Positions 1 through 8,895 of a stretch of DNA of 64,000 nucleotides are shown here, one piece after another. Each line of letters opens with the position of its first letter. Position 1 is the first letter of the stretch. Below the pieces are notes generated by a model. It had not been told where the DNA came from. It saw only the letters and a list, made by a program, of their open reading frames with translations, and made no database searches. The stretch lies in contig NZMW01000004.1 of assembly GCA_002694685.1 (NCBI GenBank), positions 760,491-824,490 of the forward strand. Direction: 5' to 3'. Source of the stretch: Balneola sp. Its GTDB lineage: Bacteria > Bacteroidota > Rhodothermia > Balneolales > Balneolaceae. The position numbers and the translations under genes are program-made.

Positions 1-2
1 AA

Positions 3-179
3 ATTGGAAATTTTGCTACTGCTTATAGTAACTCAGGTAAGACTTTTCGCAAGGATGACAAAACGGTCATCAGGGGCAGCTGCAGGTCTGAATACCTTTG
101 CTGGTTTATGATCTTGACCAAAAAGTATTTCAAGGCTTTTAAGCCAAAAAGAGTAAACACATACCAGATAGGCTTATAG
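3..179 (+). CDS. Partial open frame at left edge, unknown
   Basis: A frame open from the window edge ends at a TAG at 177-179 and encodes about 58 residues with a lysine-rich tail. No family is recognised and no start is visible, because any gene would begin outside the window. It is convergent with pdxB. The reading could be chance, since the encoded segment contains two cysteines and tryptophan in an unremarkable context. From here to pdxB (180-226) nothing else is seen. Confidence 0.25.
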   Translation: MGNFATAYSNSGKTFRKDDKTVIRGSCRSEYLCWFMILTKKYFKAFKPKRVNTYQIGL

Positions 180-226
180 ATTGATCGGAAATAGATAAGG
201 AAAGCACTTCAAAGCTGCAGCAAAGG

Positions 227-1339
227 TTAAAAACCCTGAATACCAATTTTTTTCAATTCAGGAAACTCATCCAATAATCCTTGTCGTATTCTTAGAGAAC
301 TATATTCAAACCGATAGGGCCATTCATTCCGAAGATTGCGAAACAGGACTTTTCTGTCCGGTCGGCCAATTAAATCTCTAAGTGCCTTGTCATATCCTAA
401 GATAGGATGGAGGCGGGTTATGATTTTGGTGAGATCATACTGTATATGGGCCAAATCTTCAGTCCGGGGAGGTATTTGATAGTTCAGGGAGCCGGAGGAT
501 AATTCAAAAAAGTCAGCCATCTGATCACAGATCATTTTAGTAGCATTAACTTTGGCTTGTTCAGAATAGCCGGCAATATGAGGGGTTGCTATAAATGCGT
601 GTTTAGCCACTTCTGTATTGAAATCAGGCTCACCTTCCCAAACATCCAGCACGTAGTTTTTGACCCTGCCTTCCACATACGCTTTCATTAAAGCTATTTC
701 GTTAATCACACCACCCCGCGCAGCATTGATAACTAGTTTATATGATCGGTTTGATAGTTTCTCCTCATTCAGCCAGTGGAATGTAGAGTACTTGCCTTTT
801 TTATTGAATGGTACGTGAAATGTAAGAATCTCAGCTCCTAGTACTTCATTAAGAGAAGCAGATGTAAATTCAGCCTCTCTTTCTTCACGGGGAGGGTCAT
901 ACTCAATGCATTCAATGCCGAAATCTTGCAAGAGCTCTGATACTGCAGAACCAGCTTTGCCAACTCCAATCACCCCAACTTTACCAAAAGGCGTATTCGG
1001 TTGATGTTTTTCTTTCCAGAGCAAAAGTGAGGTCATCACATATTCAGCAACCGTTCTGGCGTTACACCCATTGGAACTGGCCAGGGTAATACCTTTGCCT
1101 TCCAGGTACTCATTATCCAGATGATCGGTGCCGGAAGAAGCCGTACCTATAAACTTTAATTGATTGGGCGGGCTTGGGAAAGTGTCTTCATTCAGATGGG
1201 AAACGGTTCGAACAATTAAGGCATCGGCTTGATTTAGATCAGGAATCCCTTCTGAAAGATTATGAGTTGAGAGTTTACATTCTGAAGGAATGAGTTCCTC
1301 AATTTTATACAGATTTTGGTCAGCTGCAACGTATATCAA
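227..1339 (-). CDS. pdxB: Erythronate-4-phosphate dehydrogenase PdxB
   Basis: Cytosolic NAD-dependent D-2-hydroxyacid dehydrogenase that oxidises 4-phospho-D-erythronate in the DXP-dependent pyridoxal-phosphate pathway. The 370 residues match the family length. The Rossmann motif GVGKAG lies at 125-130. The expected catalytic trio is present as Arg208 (INAARGG), Glu237 (WEGEP) and His254 (TPHIAG). A C-terminal region after about 285 fits the PdxB dimerisation domain, which separates it from SerA and glycerate dehydrogenases. The start is taken at a TTG (1337-1339), because no ATG precedes the conserved N-terminus and an AGGA lies just upstream. The gene is divergent from the nucleoside phosphorylase across about 50 bp that must hold both promoters. 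Confidence 0.9.
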   Translation of the reverse strand: MIYVAADQNLYKIEELIPSECKLSTHNLSEGIPDLNQADALIVRTVSHLNEDTFPSPPNQLKFIGTASSGTDHLDNEYLEGKGITLASSNGCNARTVAEYVMTSLLLWKEKHQPNTPFGKVGVIGVGKAGSAVSELLQDFGIECIEYDPPREEREAEFTSASLNEVLGAEILTFHVPFNKKGKYSTFHWLNEEKLSNRSYKLVINAARGGVINEIALMKAYVEGRVKNYVLDVWEGEPDFNTEVAKHAFIATPHIAGYSEQAKVNATKMICDQMADFFELSSGSLNYQIPPRTEDLAHIQYDLTKIITRLHPILGYDKALRDLIGRPDRKVLFRNLRNEWPYRFEYSSLRIRQGLLDEFPELKKIGIQGF

Positions 1340-1391
1340 AAAGTCCTGTTTGAAATGAGAAATAAAGTTTTATAGTGTCTATACTTGAACC

Positions 1392-2735
1392 ATGGACACA
1401 AAATACAATATAGTATCACTTATACGCAAAAAGCGAGACGGGAAAACGCTGGAGAAAGAAGAAATTCAGCATCTCATTAACTTGTACACCGCTGATGAAA
1501 TCCCTGATTACCAGATCAGTGCCTTTTTAATGGCGGCTTTTCTGAACGGGATGAATGATGAGGAATCGGCAGCTTTTACAGAAGCTATGCTCCATTCCGG
1601 TGAAATTGTTGACTTATCCCATGTAAAAGGTAAGAAAGTAGATAAGCACTCAACCGGGGGAGTGGGAGATAAACTCTCGCTCATTTTAGCTCCTGTTGTT
1701 GCTTCAGCCGGTGTTCCGGTCCCAATGATTTCAGGACGAGGCTTAGGACATACGGGTGGGACGCTTGATAAACTGGAATCCATCCCAGGTTTTAATGTGG
1801 ATATGGATTTGGCCAGATATAAAGAAATTATTGGGAAACATGACTTGGTACTGGCTGGTCAGACCAAAGAAATAGCCCCAGCCGATAAACGCTTGTATGC
1901 TCTTCGGGATGTTACAGCCACGGTAGAATCTATTCCGCTTATTGCCGGAAGTATCATGAGTAAGAAGCTTGCTGAAGGAATTGATGCTTTGGTTCTGGAC
2001 GTGAAGGCAGGCTCCGGCGCCTTCATGAAAACAACAGAAGATGCCATTAAACTTGGGGAAGCTTTAGTAGGGATTGGAACTCAGTTTGAGAAAGAGACCA
2101 TCGCCTACATTACGAACATGAATCAGCCACTGGGATATAAAATTGGTAATTGGCTGGAAGTGGAAGAGTGCATTGATGCCATGCATGGGGACGGTCCAGA
2201 TGACATTATGGAGATAACCCACCTGTTGTCAGGGACGATGATTTATCTGGGCGGAAAAGCAAAAGATGTTTCAGAAGGTATTGAAATCAGCAAAAAACAA
2301 ATTGAAAGCGGTGCGGCCTTTCAGAAATGGCTGGATATTGTAGAAGAGCAAGGTGGTGATGTGGAAATGATTAAATCACCCGAAAATTATCCAATAGCTA
2401 AATATGAGTTTGAGATTAAGTCTGACAAAGACGGTTACGTATCTGAGATGGATTCCTTTGAAATTGGGATGGCATCTGTAGAAATGGGAGCTGGACGAAA
2501 AACCAAAGAAGATGATGTAGATCCGCAGGCAGGAATTATCCTCAAAAAGAAAATTGGTGATAAAATCACTAAAGGTGAAACAATTTTGGCTGGTTATACG
2601 AACAAGCCATCAGCAATAGAGGCTGCAAGCGATCAATTATTCGGGGCAGTTACTATTGCGAACACTAAACCCGAGGCAGTGCATTTGGTGAGTCATACAA
2701 TTGACAAAAAAGGCAGCAGAGCATTTGAGCTTTAA
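1392..2735 (+). CDS. deoA: Pyrimidine-nucleoside (thymidine) phosphorylase
   Basis: Cytosolic enzyme of nucleoside salvage that cleaves thymidine, and often uridine, with phosphate to give the free base and (deoxy)ribose-1-phosphate. The 447 residues are normal for the family. The phosphate-binding KHSTGG is at 85-90, and the family signature SGRGLGHTGGTLDK is at 114-127. Pyrimidine-contact residues appear as Arg172, Ser187 and Lys191 (LRD...IAGSIMSKK). The C-terminal alpha/beta lobe is complete. It may be either deoA or pdp; the sequence read by eye does not settle substrate range. A 76-bp gap separates it from pspA. Confidence 0.92.
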   Translation: MDTKYNIVSLIRKKRDGKTLEKEEIQHLINLYTADEIPDYQISAFLMAAFLNGMNDEESAAFTEAMLHSGEIVDLSHVKGKKVDKHSTGGVGDKLSLILAPVVASAGVPVPMISGRGLGHTGGTLDKLESIPGFNVDMDLARYKEIIGKHDLVLAGQTKEIAPADKRLYALRDVTATVESIPLIAGSIMSKKLAEGIDALVLDVKAGSGAFMKTTEDAIKLGEALVGIGTQFEKETIAYITNMNQPLGYKIGNWLEVEECIDAMHGDGPDDIMEITHLLSGTMIYLGGKAKDVSEGIEISKKQIESGAAFQKWLDIVEEQGGDVEMIKSPENYPIAKYEFEIKSDKDGYVSEMDSFEIGMASVEMGAGRKTKEDDVDPQAGIILKKKIGDKITKGETILAGYTNKPSAIEAASDQLFGAVTIANTKPEAVHLVSHTIDKKGSRAFEL

Positions 2736-2811
2736 GTTGCTTGAAATACACTAATAATCGGTTAATTTAGTTGGTAGTTTAAACAGGGCATTTAAAATAA
2801 AGGAAAGTATT

Positions 2812-3564
2812 ATGTTTCAACGATTTATCCGTGCTATAAAATCTATGTTCGGTGGTTTGATAAGCTCAATGGAAGATCCAAAACTCATTCTTGAGCAAAA
2901 CATTCGGGATTTGAACGATCAAATTCCTCAAATGAATGAAAACATTGCGACGGTAAAAGCTAATCTGTTGATGCTCCAAAAGGAGATGAATCGCAATGAA
3001 AAAGCGATACAGGATTTAACAGCTAAGGTTAAGTCAGCCATTCAGGCCGACCGTGATGATATCGCAGAGGGATACGCTCTTCAGCTTGAAAAAGCCAAGG
3101 AGAATTACGCACACACCAAAGATCAGCTTCAGTTTGCAGATAGAGCATACGAGAAAGCGATTAAGGTGAAAAAAGTATTTATGCGCGAAAAAGATCGCAA
3201 GATCCAGGAAGCTAAAGAAGCTCTTCGTGCAAGCGAGCGCTCAGAATGGCAAGCTAAAATTGCGGATACGCTGGAACAATTCGAAGTGGGCGGTATTGAT
3301 CAAACCCATGACGAAATGATTAATCGTATCAACGAGCAGTCTGCCAAGAATGAAGCCCGTATGGAAATTGCTTTAGACAGCATTGATACGGAAACCATGG
3401 AAATTGAGGCAAATGCTGAGAAAATCAGAGCGAAGTCTTTGGTAGAGCAGTTCAAGATGGAAATGGGCGATAAAAGTGGTTCTATCAATATTGACGAGGA
3501 AGAACCAGCAAAAGAGAAAGACAGCTCTAAGACGGTTGGCAATAAAGAAAAAAGCAGTTCATAG
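2812..3564 (+). CDS. pspA: PspA/IM30 (ESCRT-III superfamily) protein
   Basis: Peripheral inner-membrane protein of the PspA/Vipp1 family, which polymerises on stressed or curved membranes. The 250 residues begin with an amphipathic helix (MFQRFIRAIKSMFGG), followed by the family segment with DPKLILEQNIRDLN at about 23-36 and a continuous helical coiled coil to about 220. The last 30 residues are acidic/lysine-rich and probably disordered. AAAGGA before the ATG serves as ribosome-binding site. The next two genes follow at 9 bp and with a 4-bp overlap, so a shared transcript is likely. No PspF-type activator or PspB/C is nearby, so regulation differs from the enterobacterial system. Confidence 0.93.
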   Translation: MFQRFIRAIKSMFGGLISSMEDPKLILEQNIRDLNDQIPQMNENIATVKANLLMLQKEMNRNEKAIQDLTAKVKSAIQADRDDIAEGYALQLEKAKENYAHTKDQLQFADRAYEKAIKVKKVFMREKDRKIQEAKEALRASERSEWQAKIADTLEQFEVGGIDQTHDEMINRINEQSAKNEARMEIALDSIDTETMEIEANAEKIRAKSLVEQFKMEMGDKSGSINIDEEEPAKEKDSSKTVGNKEKSSS

Positions 3565-3573
3565 GACATAGCC

Positions 3574-4053
3574 ATGAGCAGCAAAAGTGAACAAGAACGC
3601 GAACGCCTGAAAGAAGAATACAAAGAGCATTATCGGCGTATTAAAGAGGCAAAGGAACGTCTTAAAAGAACGGAGCAGAAAGGTAAAATTGCGAAAGCAG
3701 TTGAGAATATGAACTCTGATAACCTGCTTGAGTCGGTTGATGAGTTCTTGGGTAAAGTCCGTGATAAAGTTACTCACGTGGAAGCCCGCCTTGATGTTGC
3801 TATGGACAGTCTTGATGACGACGATTCTGAAATCAGCAATAAAGTGAAGCAGGAAGAGCTGGATGAAGAACTCAAAAAGCAGAAGGCTAAACAGACCCTA
3901 AAGCAGGTGAAAGCTGAAATGGGTATGTTATATAATGAGATTGAGAAACATGCCGATGAAATTCGTACAGAGAAAACCATTGGTAACAAAAAGTCACCTT
4001 CCGACAGCGCTGACTCCAAAAGCACCGATAATTCATCAGAGCCCAACAAATGA
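3574..4053 (+). CDS. Coiled-coil protein resembling the PspA C-terminal half
   Basis: Charged, helical protein of 159 residues with no signal peptide or membrane segment. Residues about 50-115 track the end of the upstream PspA: a Leu-Glu segment before a hinge, EARLDVAMDSLD against EARMEIALDSID, then KAKQTLKQVKAEMG against RAKSLVEQFKMEMG, and finally KTIGNK against KTVGNK. It therefore looks like a duplicated PspA tail lacking the membrane-binding N-terminal helix. The inferred role is co-assembly with or regulation of PspA. It overlaps the next gene by ATGA, which indicates translational coupling. Confidence 0.75.
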   Translation: MSSKSEQERERLKEEYKEHYRRIKEAKERLKRTEQKGKIAKAVENMNSDNLLESVDEFLGKVRDKVTHVEARLDVAMDSLDDDDSEISNKVKQEELDEELKKQKAKQTLKQVKAEMGMLYNEIEKHADEIRTEKTIGNKKSPSDSADSKSTDNSSEPNK

Positions 4054-4937
4054 GTAATGACGAGCTAAACATCAACTATACCCGCGAAGCTTTTATGAAC
4101 CCTATTAATTTAGGTGTTCTTCTGGTTTCTACATTGACGGCCTTTTTCATGTCAGGGTTAGGAGATGTCTCCAGTTTACTTTTAACATCGGTATTCGGTC
4201 TCGAGCTGATGTACCTCGGTATAGTTCCAAAATTGCCCCGTTTCCGCAAAAAACTGGAGCTTAAGAAAATCAAGGAACGCCATGCTGCTAATAACGAGAA
4301 AGAGCTGTTTCAGTCATTGGATACCAAATCTCAAAAGCGATTCTTGGTCCTTAAGCATCTAGCCAAACTTGTTCAGGAAAACTTCGAGAAGCTTCCGTAC
4401 AGCTCACAGGGATTATTAGACAACATCGGGAAGAAAATTGATGAGCTCCTGGGTAATTACCTGACCCTTCTTGATTTAATTAAACGCTATGAAGTTTATC
4501 TGAATACGTCACTGGAAAGCAACCTGAAAGAGGAAGTGGTGCGTCAGATTGAAGAAATTAAAACACTGGATTCAGAGAAGCTGAAACGCACAAAAGCACG
4601 TCGCGTTGCCATCATGCAAAAGCGACTCAAGAAGTTTAATGTAGCAAAAGAGAAATATCTGGTTTGTGAAACACATCTTGAAACCATCGAAGATGCGGTC
4701 AGGTACATCTATGAGCAGTCTATGACCATGAGCAACCCGGAAGAAATTGGTTTCCAGCTGGATAACTTACTCACTGAAGTAGAAGAAACTTCACAATTGA
4801 TTGACGACTTAGATCAGGATATTTTACCTGAGTACACAACCGAATGGGAAAAAGATCTGGATTTTGATTCGATTTTGGATGACCTGACCGGTGAAGTGGA
4901 AACGGAAATTAAACCTGCTAAAAAAGTCAAAGAATAA
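4050..4937 (+). CDS. Membrane-anchored coiled-coil protein in the pspA operon
   Basis: Unrecognised protein of 295 residues. After a short N-terminus there is a hydrophobic region at about 17-55 that can form two membrane helices, then a basic turn (KLPRFRKKLELKK). The rest is a long alpha-helical cytoplasmic part ending in an acidic tail with a lysine-rich terminus. The start codon overlaps the stop of the preceding PspA-tail gene, and an enoyl-CoA hydratase begins 3 bp after its stop. Position and architecture suggest a membrane partner for the PspA-like proteins, but this is inference from context only. Confidence 0.8.
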   Translation: MSNDELNINYTREAFMNPINLGVLLVSTLTAFFMSGLGDVSSLLLTSVFGLELMYLGIVPKLPRFRKKLELKKIKERHAANNEKELFQSLDTKSQKRFLVLKHLAKLVQENFEKLPYSSQGLLDNIGKKIDELLGNYLTLLDLIKRYEVYLNTSLESNLKEEVVRQIEEIKTLDSEKLKRTKARRVAIMQKRLKKFNVAKEKYLVCETHLETIEDAVRYIYEQSMTMSNPEEIGFQLDNLLTEVEETSQLIDDLDQDILPEYTTEWEKDLDFDSILDDLTGEVETEIKPAKKVKE

Positions 4938-4940
4938 ACT

Positions 4941-5720
4941 ATGGATTCGACTTACGAAACGCTTCTTTTAGATGTTGATGAAACAGGAATTTGCACGCTT
5001 ACCATTAATCGCCCGGATAAACTGAATGCTCTTAACAATTTGGTTTTAGAAGAGCTTGCAGAAGCGGTAGACGCGATCAAGGAAAATTTCAAAATAAAGT
5101 CTTTAATAATTACCGGCGCTGGAGAAAAAGGATTTGTAGCCGGAGCCGATATTAAAGAGTTGAGTTCACTTGATCCTGTTTCCGGACAAAAAGCTTCCCA
5201 AAAAGGACAGTCCGTATTTCAAAAAATTGAGGATCTCACCATTCCTGTTATAGCAGCCGTTAATGGTTATGCTTTAGGAGGGGGATGTGAATTGGCTATG
5301 GCCTGCCATCTCCGTATTGCTTTTGATAAAGCAGCTTTTGGCTTGCCGGAAGTTAGTTTAGGATTGATTCCTGGCTATGGGGGAACACAGAGACTCACAC
5401 AGCTTGTAGGTCGTGGTAAAGCTCTGGAGCTTATAATGACGGGCCGACAGGTTAAGGCAGACGAAGCATATGAAATTGGACTGATTAATCAGGTAACGGA
5501 GCATTCTCCTGTTGATGAAGCCAAATCCATGCTGAGTAAGATCATGAAGCAAGGGCCGGTAGCTATTAAAAATGCACTGCTTGCTGTTAAAGAGGCTGGT
5601 TCAGGATCCGGTTATGAGGAAGAAGCAAAACTTTTTGGAGAATTGTGCGGTACTGCTGATTTTAAAGAAGGAACCAGCGCATTTCTTGAAAAAAGAAAAG
5701 CTAACTTCTCCGGTAAATAG
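4941..5720 (+). CDS. Enoyl-CoA hydratase/isomerase (crotonase family)
   Basis: Crotonase-fold enzyme, probably hydrating trans-2-enoyl-CoA in fatty-acid or short-chain acyl-CoA metabolism. It has 259 residues, typical for the family. The oxyanion-hole segments are AGADIKEL at about 67-74 and GGG at 113-115. Both catalytic glutamates are present, Glu117 (GGGCELAM) and Glu137 (GLPEVSLG), which supports true hydratase activity. It starts 3 bp after the membrane coiled-coil gene, so it is co-transcribed with pspA, although the biochemical link is unclear. Substrate chain length cannot be told from sequence. Confidence 0.9.
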   Translation: MDSTYETLLLDVDETGICTLTINRPDKLNALNNLVLEELAEAVDAIKENFKIKSLIITGAGEKGFVAGADIKELSSLDPVSGQKASQKGQSVFQKIEDLTIPVIAAVNGYALGGGCELAMACHLRIAFDKAAFGLPEVSLGLIPGYGGTQRLTQLVGRGKALELIMTGRQVKADEAYEIGLINQVTEHSPVDEAKSMLSKIMKQGPVAIKNALLAVKEAGSGSGYEEEAKLFGELCGTADFKEGTSAFLEKRKANFSGK

Positions 5721-5808
5721 AAACTAATATTTGTTGAATGAAAGACGAACCTCCATCGGGTAGCACATCTTTATTTTTACTGTCACTTAATATCACGGGG
5801 ATGAAGGA

Positions 5809-7086
5809 ATGTTTGAACTAGGCCTCATCACCTTAACAATTCTATTAAGTGGGTTCTTTTCAGGGTCAGAAATAGCTTTTGTTACAGCTAATAAACTTAA
5901 GCTTGAAGTAGCTTCCAGAAAGAATAATTTCCTTTCCAATTCCATAGAGTTTTTTACCAGAAAGCCGGAAACTTTTCTGACTACCACCTTAGTGGGAAAT
6001 AATATCGTAAACGTGCTCTATGCTACGTTCATGGCTATTTTTTTAGTTGAACCTGTACAAGTTTATTCGGAAGCCTGGTTTGGGTTCATTCCCTCAGAAC
6101 TAGAGGTTTTGCTGATACAGACCATCATAGCATCGGTTGTTATTATGTTGTTCGGCGAGATTTTGCCCAAAGCCATTTTCAGAGCGCTCGCTGATAATAT
6201 GATTTCAGTGATATCTATACCGCTTCGATTTGCCTACTACATATTCAGGCCATTGATTGAAATCTCGAAAGGATCTTCAAATATATTAATTAAGTGGTTG
6301 GTTAAAGATGCTGAGGTTGTAGAAAGCTATTATCGACGTCAGGATGTGGAAATGATCTTTAAAGAGCTTCGCGATGGCGGGGGGAGTGAAGATATTGACG
6401 AAGACGATTCAGAGATCCTACATAACGTTTTGGAGCTATCCAATAAGAGAGTGAAGGATTCGATGATTCCCCGTATTGAAATTGAAGCCGTGGAAAAGGA
6501 TACGGCAATAGATGAGGTGCTTAACATTTTTATTCAGTCAGGGCATTCAAAGCTCCCGGTATATCGCGAGTCAATTGACGATGTAATTGGCGTCGTGTTT
6601 GCTCATGATTTTTTCCATGTACCCAAGTCTTTAAATGAGATTATTCGCCCTGTAAAACTGGTTCCTTCCAGTAAAAAATCCAAGGGCTTATTGACGGAAT
6701 TTCGTCAGTCTAACATGTCTGTAGCTATTGTTTTGGATGAATACGGAGGAACGGCCGGTATGGTGACTATCGAAGATTTGCTGGAAGAAGTAGTTGGAGA
6801 TATTCAGGACGAATACGATGTGGAAGATGAGATCATGAAGAAGCTCTCTGAGAATACGTATGTGGTTAGCGGGAATGTCGAGATTCAGGAGCTAATTGAT
6901 AAATTTAGTGAAATTGAACTCCCACTGGAACCTTCTGAATATGATACCGTAGCGGGATTCATAATTAATCATTTAGGGCGGATTCCAAAAGTAAATGAGG
7001 AAGTGGTGATTGAGAGTAAAAAATTTATTATCAGTAAAGCCACACCAAGCCGCATTGAAACGGTAAAGCTTATTTTAATTGAGTGA
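5809..7086 (+). CDS. CNNM/CorC-type membrane protein with CBS domains
   Basis: Integral membrane protein of 425 residues from the hemolysin C/CorB-CNNM family, known for Mg2+ or other cation efflux and metal homeostasis. The order is a DUF21 transmembrane domain (about 1-190, three or four hydrophobic helices), a CBS pair (about 210-335, containing DSMIPRIEIEAV and DEYGGTAGMVTIEDLLEE) and a CorC/HlyC C-terminal domain (about 345-425). It lies 88 bp after the enoyl-CoA hydratase and before the AAA+ ATPase in the same direction. The earlier 'hemolysin' name is historical. The specific ion is not known. Confidence 0.9.
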   Translation: MFELGLITLTILLSGFFSGSEIAFVTANKLKLEVASRKNNFLSNSIEFFTRKPETFLTTTLVGNNIVNVLYATFMAIFLVEPVQVYSEAWFGFIPSELEVLLIQTIIASVVIMLFGEILPKAIFRALADNMISVISIPLRFAYYIFRPLIEISKGSSNILIKWLVKDAEVVESYYRRQDVEMIFKELRDGGGSEDIDEDDSEILHNVLELSNKRVKDSMIPRIEIEAVEKDTAIDEVLNIFIQSGHSKLPVYRESIDDVIGVVFAHDFFHVPKSLNEIIRPVKLVPSSKKSKGLLTEFRQSNMSVAIVLDEYGGTAGMVTIEDLLEEVVGDIQDEYDVEDEIMKKLSENTYVVSGNVEIQELIDKFSEIELPLEPSEYDTVAGFIINHLGRIPKVNEEVVIESKKFIISKATPSRIETVKLILIE

Positions 7087-7104
7087 AAAAGTAGCAAAGT
7101 TGTC

Positions 7105-7159
7105 GAGTGAAAAAGTGACAGAGTTATCTTCACTTTGTAACTCTGTCACTTTTTCACTC
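7105..7159. repeat. Perfect 22-bp inverted repeat in front of the AAA+ gene
   Basis: Arms 7105-7126 and 7138-7159 are exact reverse complements around an 11-base spacer. The left arm is itself preceded by a similar GAGTGAAAAAGT word that overlaps the stop codon of the CNNM gene. As RNA this would form a very stable hairpin between the two genes. It lacks a clear U-tract on the plus strand, so it may be a processing or attenuation structure, or a simple-repeat duplication. The AAA+ start codon follows 24 bases later. Confidence 0.7.
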
Positions 7160-7182
7160 CTTCACTTTGAAACTTATAAGAC

Positions 7183-8895
7183 ATGTTTGATCACTATCCG
7201 AAATGGTCTCAGGAATTTGCTAGAAAATATCTAAGCAGAACCATCAATCAATTTATTTTGCATGGTAATGTGCATGATTTGGTTTCCCTCAAAACAGATA
7301 AAGGGACTGAGTTTCACCGCCTGAAATCATTTCTATCAGATGAATTTTTTGGAGCCCGTGATTTTGTGATTTTCTATGATCGTGCTTCGGGCATCTATTT
7401 TAGGGATAAAGAATCGCAAGCTGATTTTAATCAGGCGATAGCTGGCCGGGATAGTTTGGTGGGCACTGATTTTGCCAAGAAAATGCCGAAAGATCCGGTG
7501 CGGGTAATGTCTTTATTGGAGCAGTATTTCCGCCTTAGACTCGATCAAAAGAAAAGCGTGGCTCTCATTATTGACTACGCGGAGACCATTATCCCGATGA
7601 GCGATGCAGCCTCTACAGGAAATGAAGATCGTACGGCCATGGTGTATTTATCGCGCTGGGCGCATGATCCGATGTTTCTGGCTTCGGACTTTACCACGGT
7701 GATGATCACCGAAAATCTTGCTGATCTTAATAAGACTATTGTTCAGAATCCTTACACAACCGATATCAAAATTAGTATTCCGGGGGAAGAGGAGCGAAAA
7801 GCATTTATTGAATACGAAACCAAAGATGATGAATGGAAAAAGATTTCTGCGGTAAAGGCTGATATCATTGCTCAGCAAACGGCGGGTTTGAACTTCGTAA
7901 ATATCCGAAGTGTGCTTTCGAATGCTCGTGAGAATGAAGAGAAAATCACTTTCGAAGGACTTTCAGAAACTAAGAAAGAACTTATTGAGGCGGAAGCTTA
8001 TGGCTTGCTTGAGTTCGTAGAAACCGAATATTCCCTGGATAATGTAGCCGGTCATAAACATGTGAAAAACCATCTAAGACAAGCTGTGAAGGCACTTAAA
8101 GCTGGTAGGCAAGACGTAATGCCGATGGGGTATCTGGTTTGTGGTCCGGTAGGAACCGGTAAGACTTTTCTCGTTACTTGTTTTGCCAGTGAAGTGGGTA
8201 TTCCCATGGTGAAATTGAAGAACTTCCGAAGCCAATGGCAGGGAGTTACGGAAGGAAATCTCGAAAAGATTTTGTCGCTGCTTAAAGCGATGTCGCCGGT
8301 TGCGGTTATGATTGATGAAGCGGATGCTTATTTAGGAGACCGTGATGCCAGCGGAGACAGTGGAGTTTCCAGTCGGGTATTTTCTCAGATCGCCACATTT
8401 ATGAGTGATACGTCTAACCGTGGTCGAATTGTATGGTTCTTGATGACAGCTCGACCTGACCTTATGCCTATCGATTTAAAGCGGCAGGGTAGGGCAGAGG
8501 AGCATTTGGCGCTATTCCCTCCTCATACCAATGAGGAACGAATAGAGCTTTTTAATGTCATGAAGAAGAAAACCGGACTACAAATGACGGAGGAATATAT
8601 ACCGGCCGTTATCGAAGAGGGCTTTAAAACGTTTTCAGGAGCTGATATGGAAGCGGCATTAACAAGAGCAAAATTCCGAGCAGCGGCAGCAGGTCGCAAG
8701 AAAGTCACTCCCGAAATTCTGGACGCCGCATTGGCTGATTTCATTCCACCTACTTATCCGGAAGAAGTTGAGCTTCAGACATTAAGCGCGGTGATCGAAT
8801 GTACATCTAAAGAACTTCTCCCCGAGCGCTATCGCGAAATGAACCGGGATGAAATTCTTTCAAAGATTGATGAGCTGAAATTTAGGGTGGGGTAA
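7183..8895 (+). CDS. Double-module AAA+ ATPase near pspA
   Basis: Cytosolic AAA+ protein of 570 residues. The C-terminal module is intact: Walker A GPVGTGKT at 321-328, Walker B AVMIDEAD at 374-381, sensor-1 region MTARPDL near 421, and a helical lid to about 520 followed by a 50-residue tail. The N-terminal 260 residues look like a degenerate AAA fold. They have a Walker-B-like SVALIIDYAE at 125-134, a sensor-like VMITENLADL near 173 and the segment SIPGEEERKAFIE, but no Walker A. AAA+ ATPases associated with PspA are known from comparative genomics. A Vps4-like job in remodelling PspA polymers is inference. The stop codon lies at the left end of a structured element. Confidence 0.85.
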   Translation: MFDHYPKWSQEFARKYLSRTINQFILHGNVHDLVSLKTDKGTEFHRLKSFLSDEFFGARDFVIFYDRASGIYFRDKESQADFNQAIAGRDSLVGTDFAKKMPKDPVRVMSLLEQYFRLRLDQKKSVALIIDYAETIIPMSDAASTGNEDRTAMVYLSRWAHDPMFLASDFTTVMITENLADLNKTIVQNPYTTDIKISIPGEEERKAFIEYETKDDEWKKISAVKADIIAQQTAGLNFVNIRSVLSNARENEEKITFEGLSETKKELIEAEAYGLLEFVETEYSLDNVAGHKHVKNHLRQAVKALKAGRQDVMPMGYLVCGPVGTGKTFLVTCFASEVGIPMVKLKNFRSQWQGVTEGNLEKILSLLKAMSPVAVMIDEADAYLGDRDASGDSGVSSRVFSQIATFMSDTSNRGRIVWFLMTARPDLMPIDLKRQGRAEEHLALFPPHTNEERIELFNVMKKKTGLQMTEEYIPAVIEEGFKTFSGADMEAALTRAKFRAAAAGRKKVTPEILDAALADFIPPTYPEEVELQTLSAVIECTSKELLPERYREMNRDEILSKIDELKFRVG

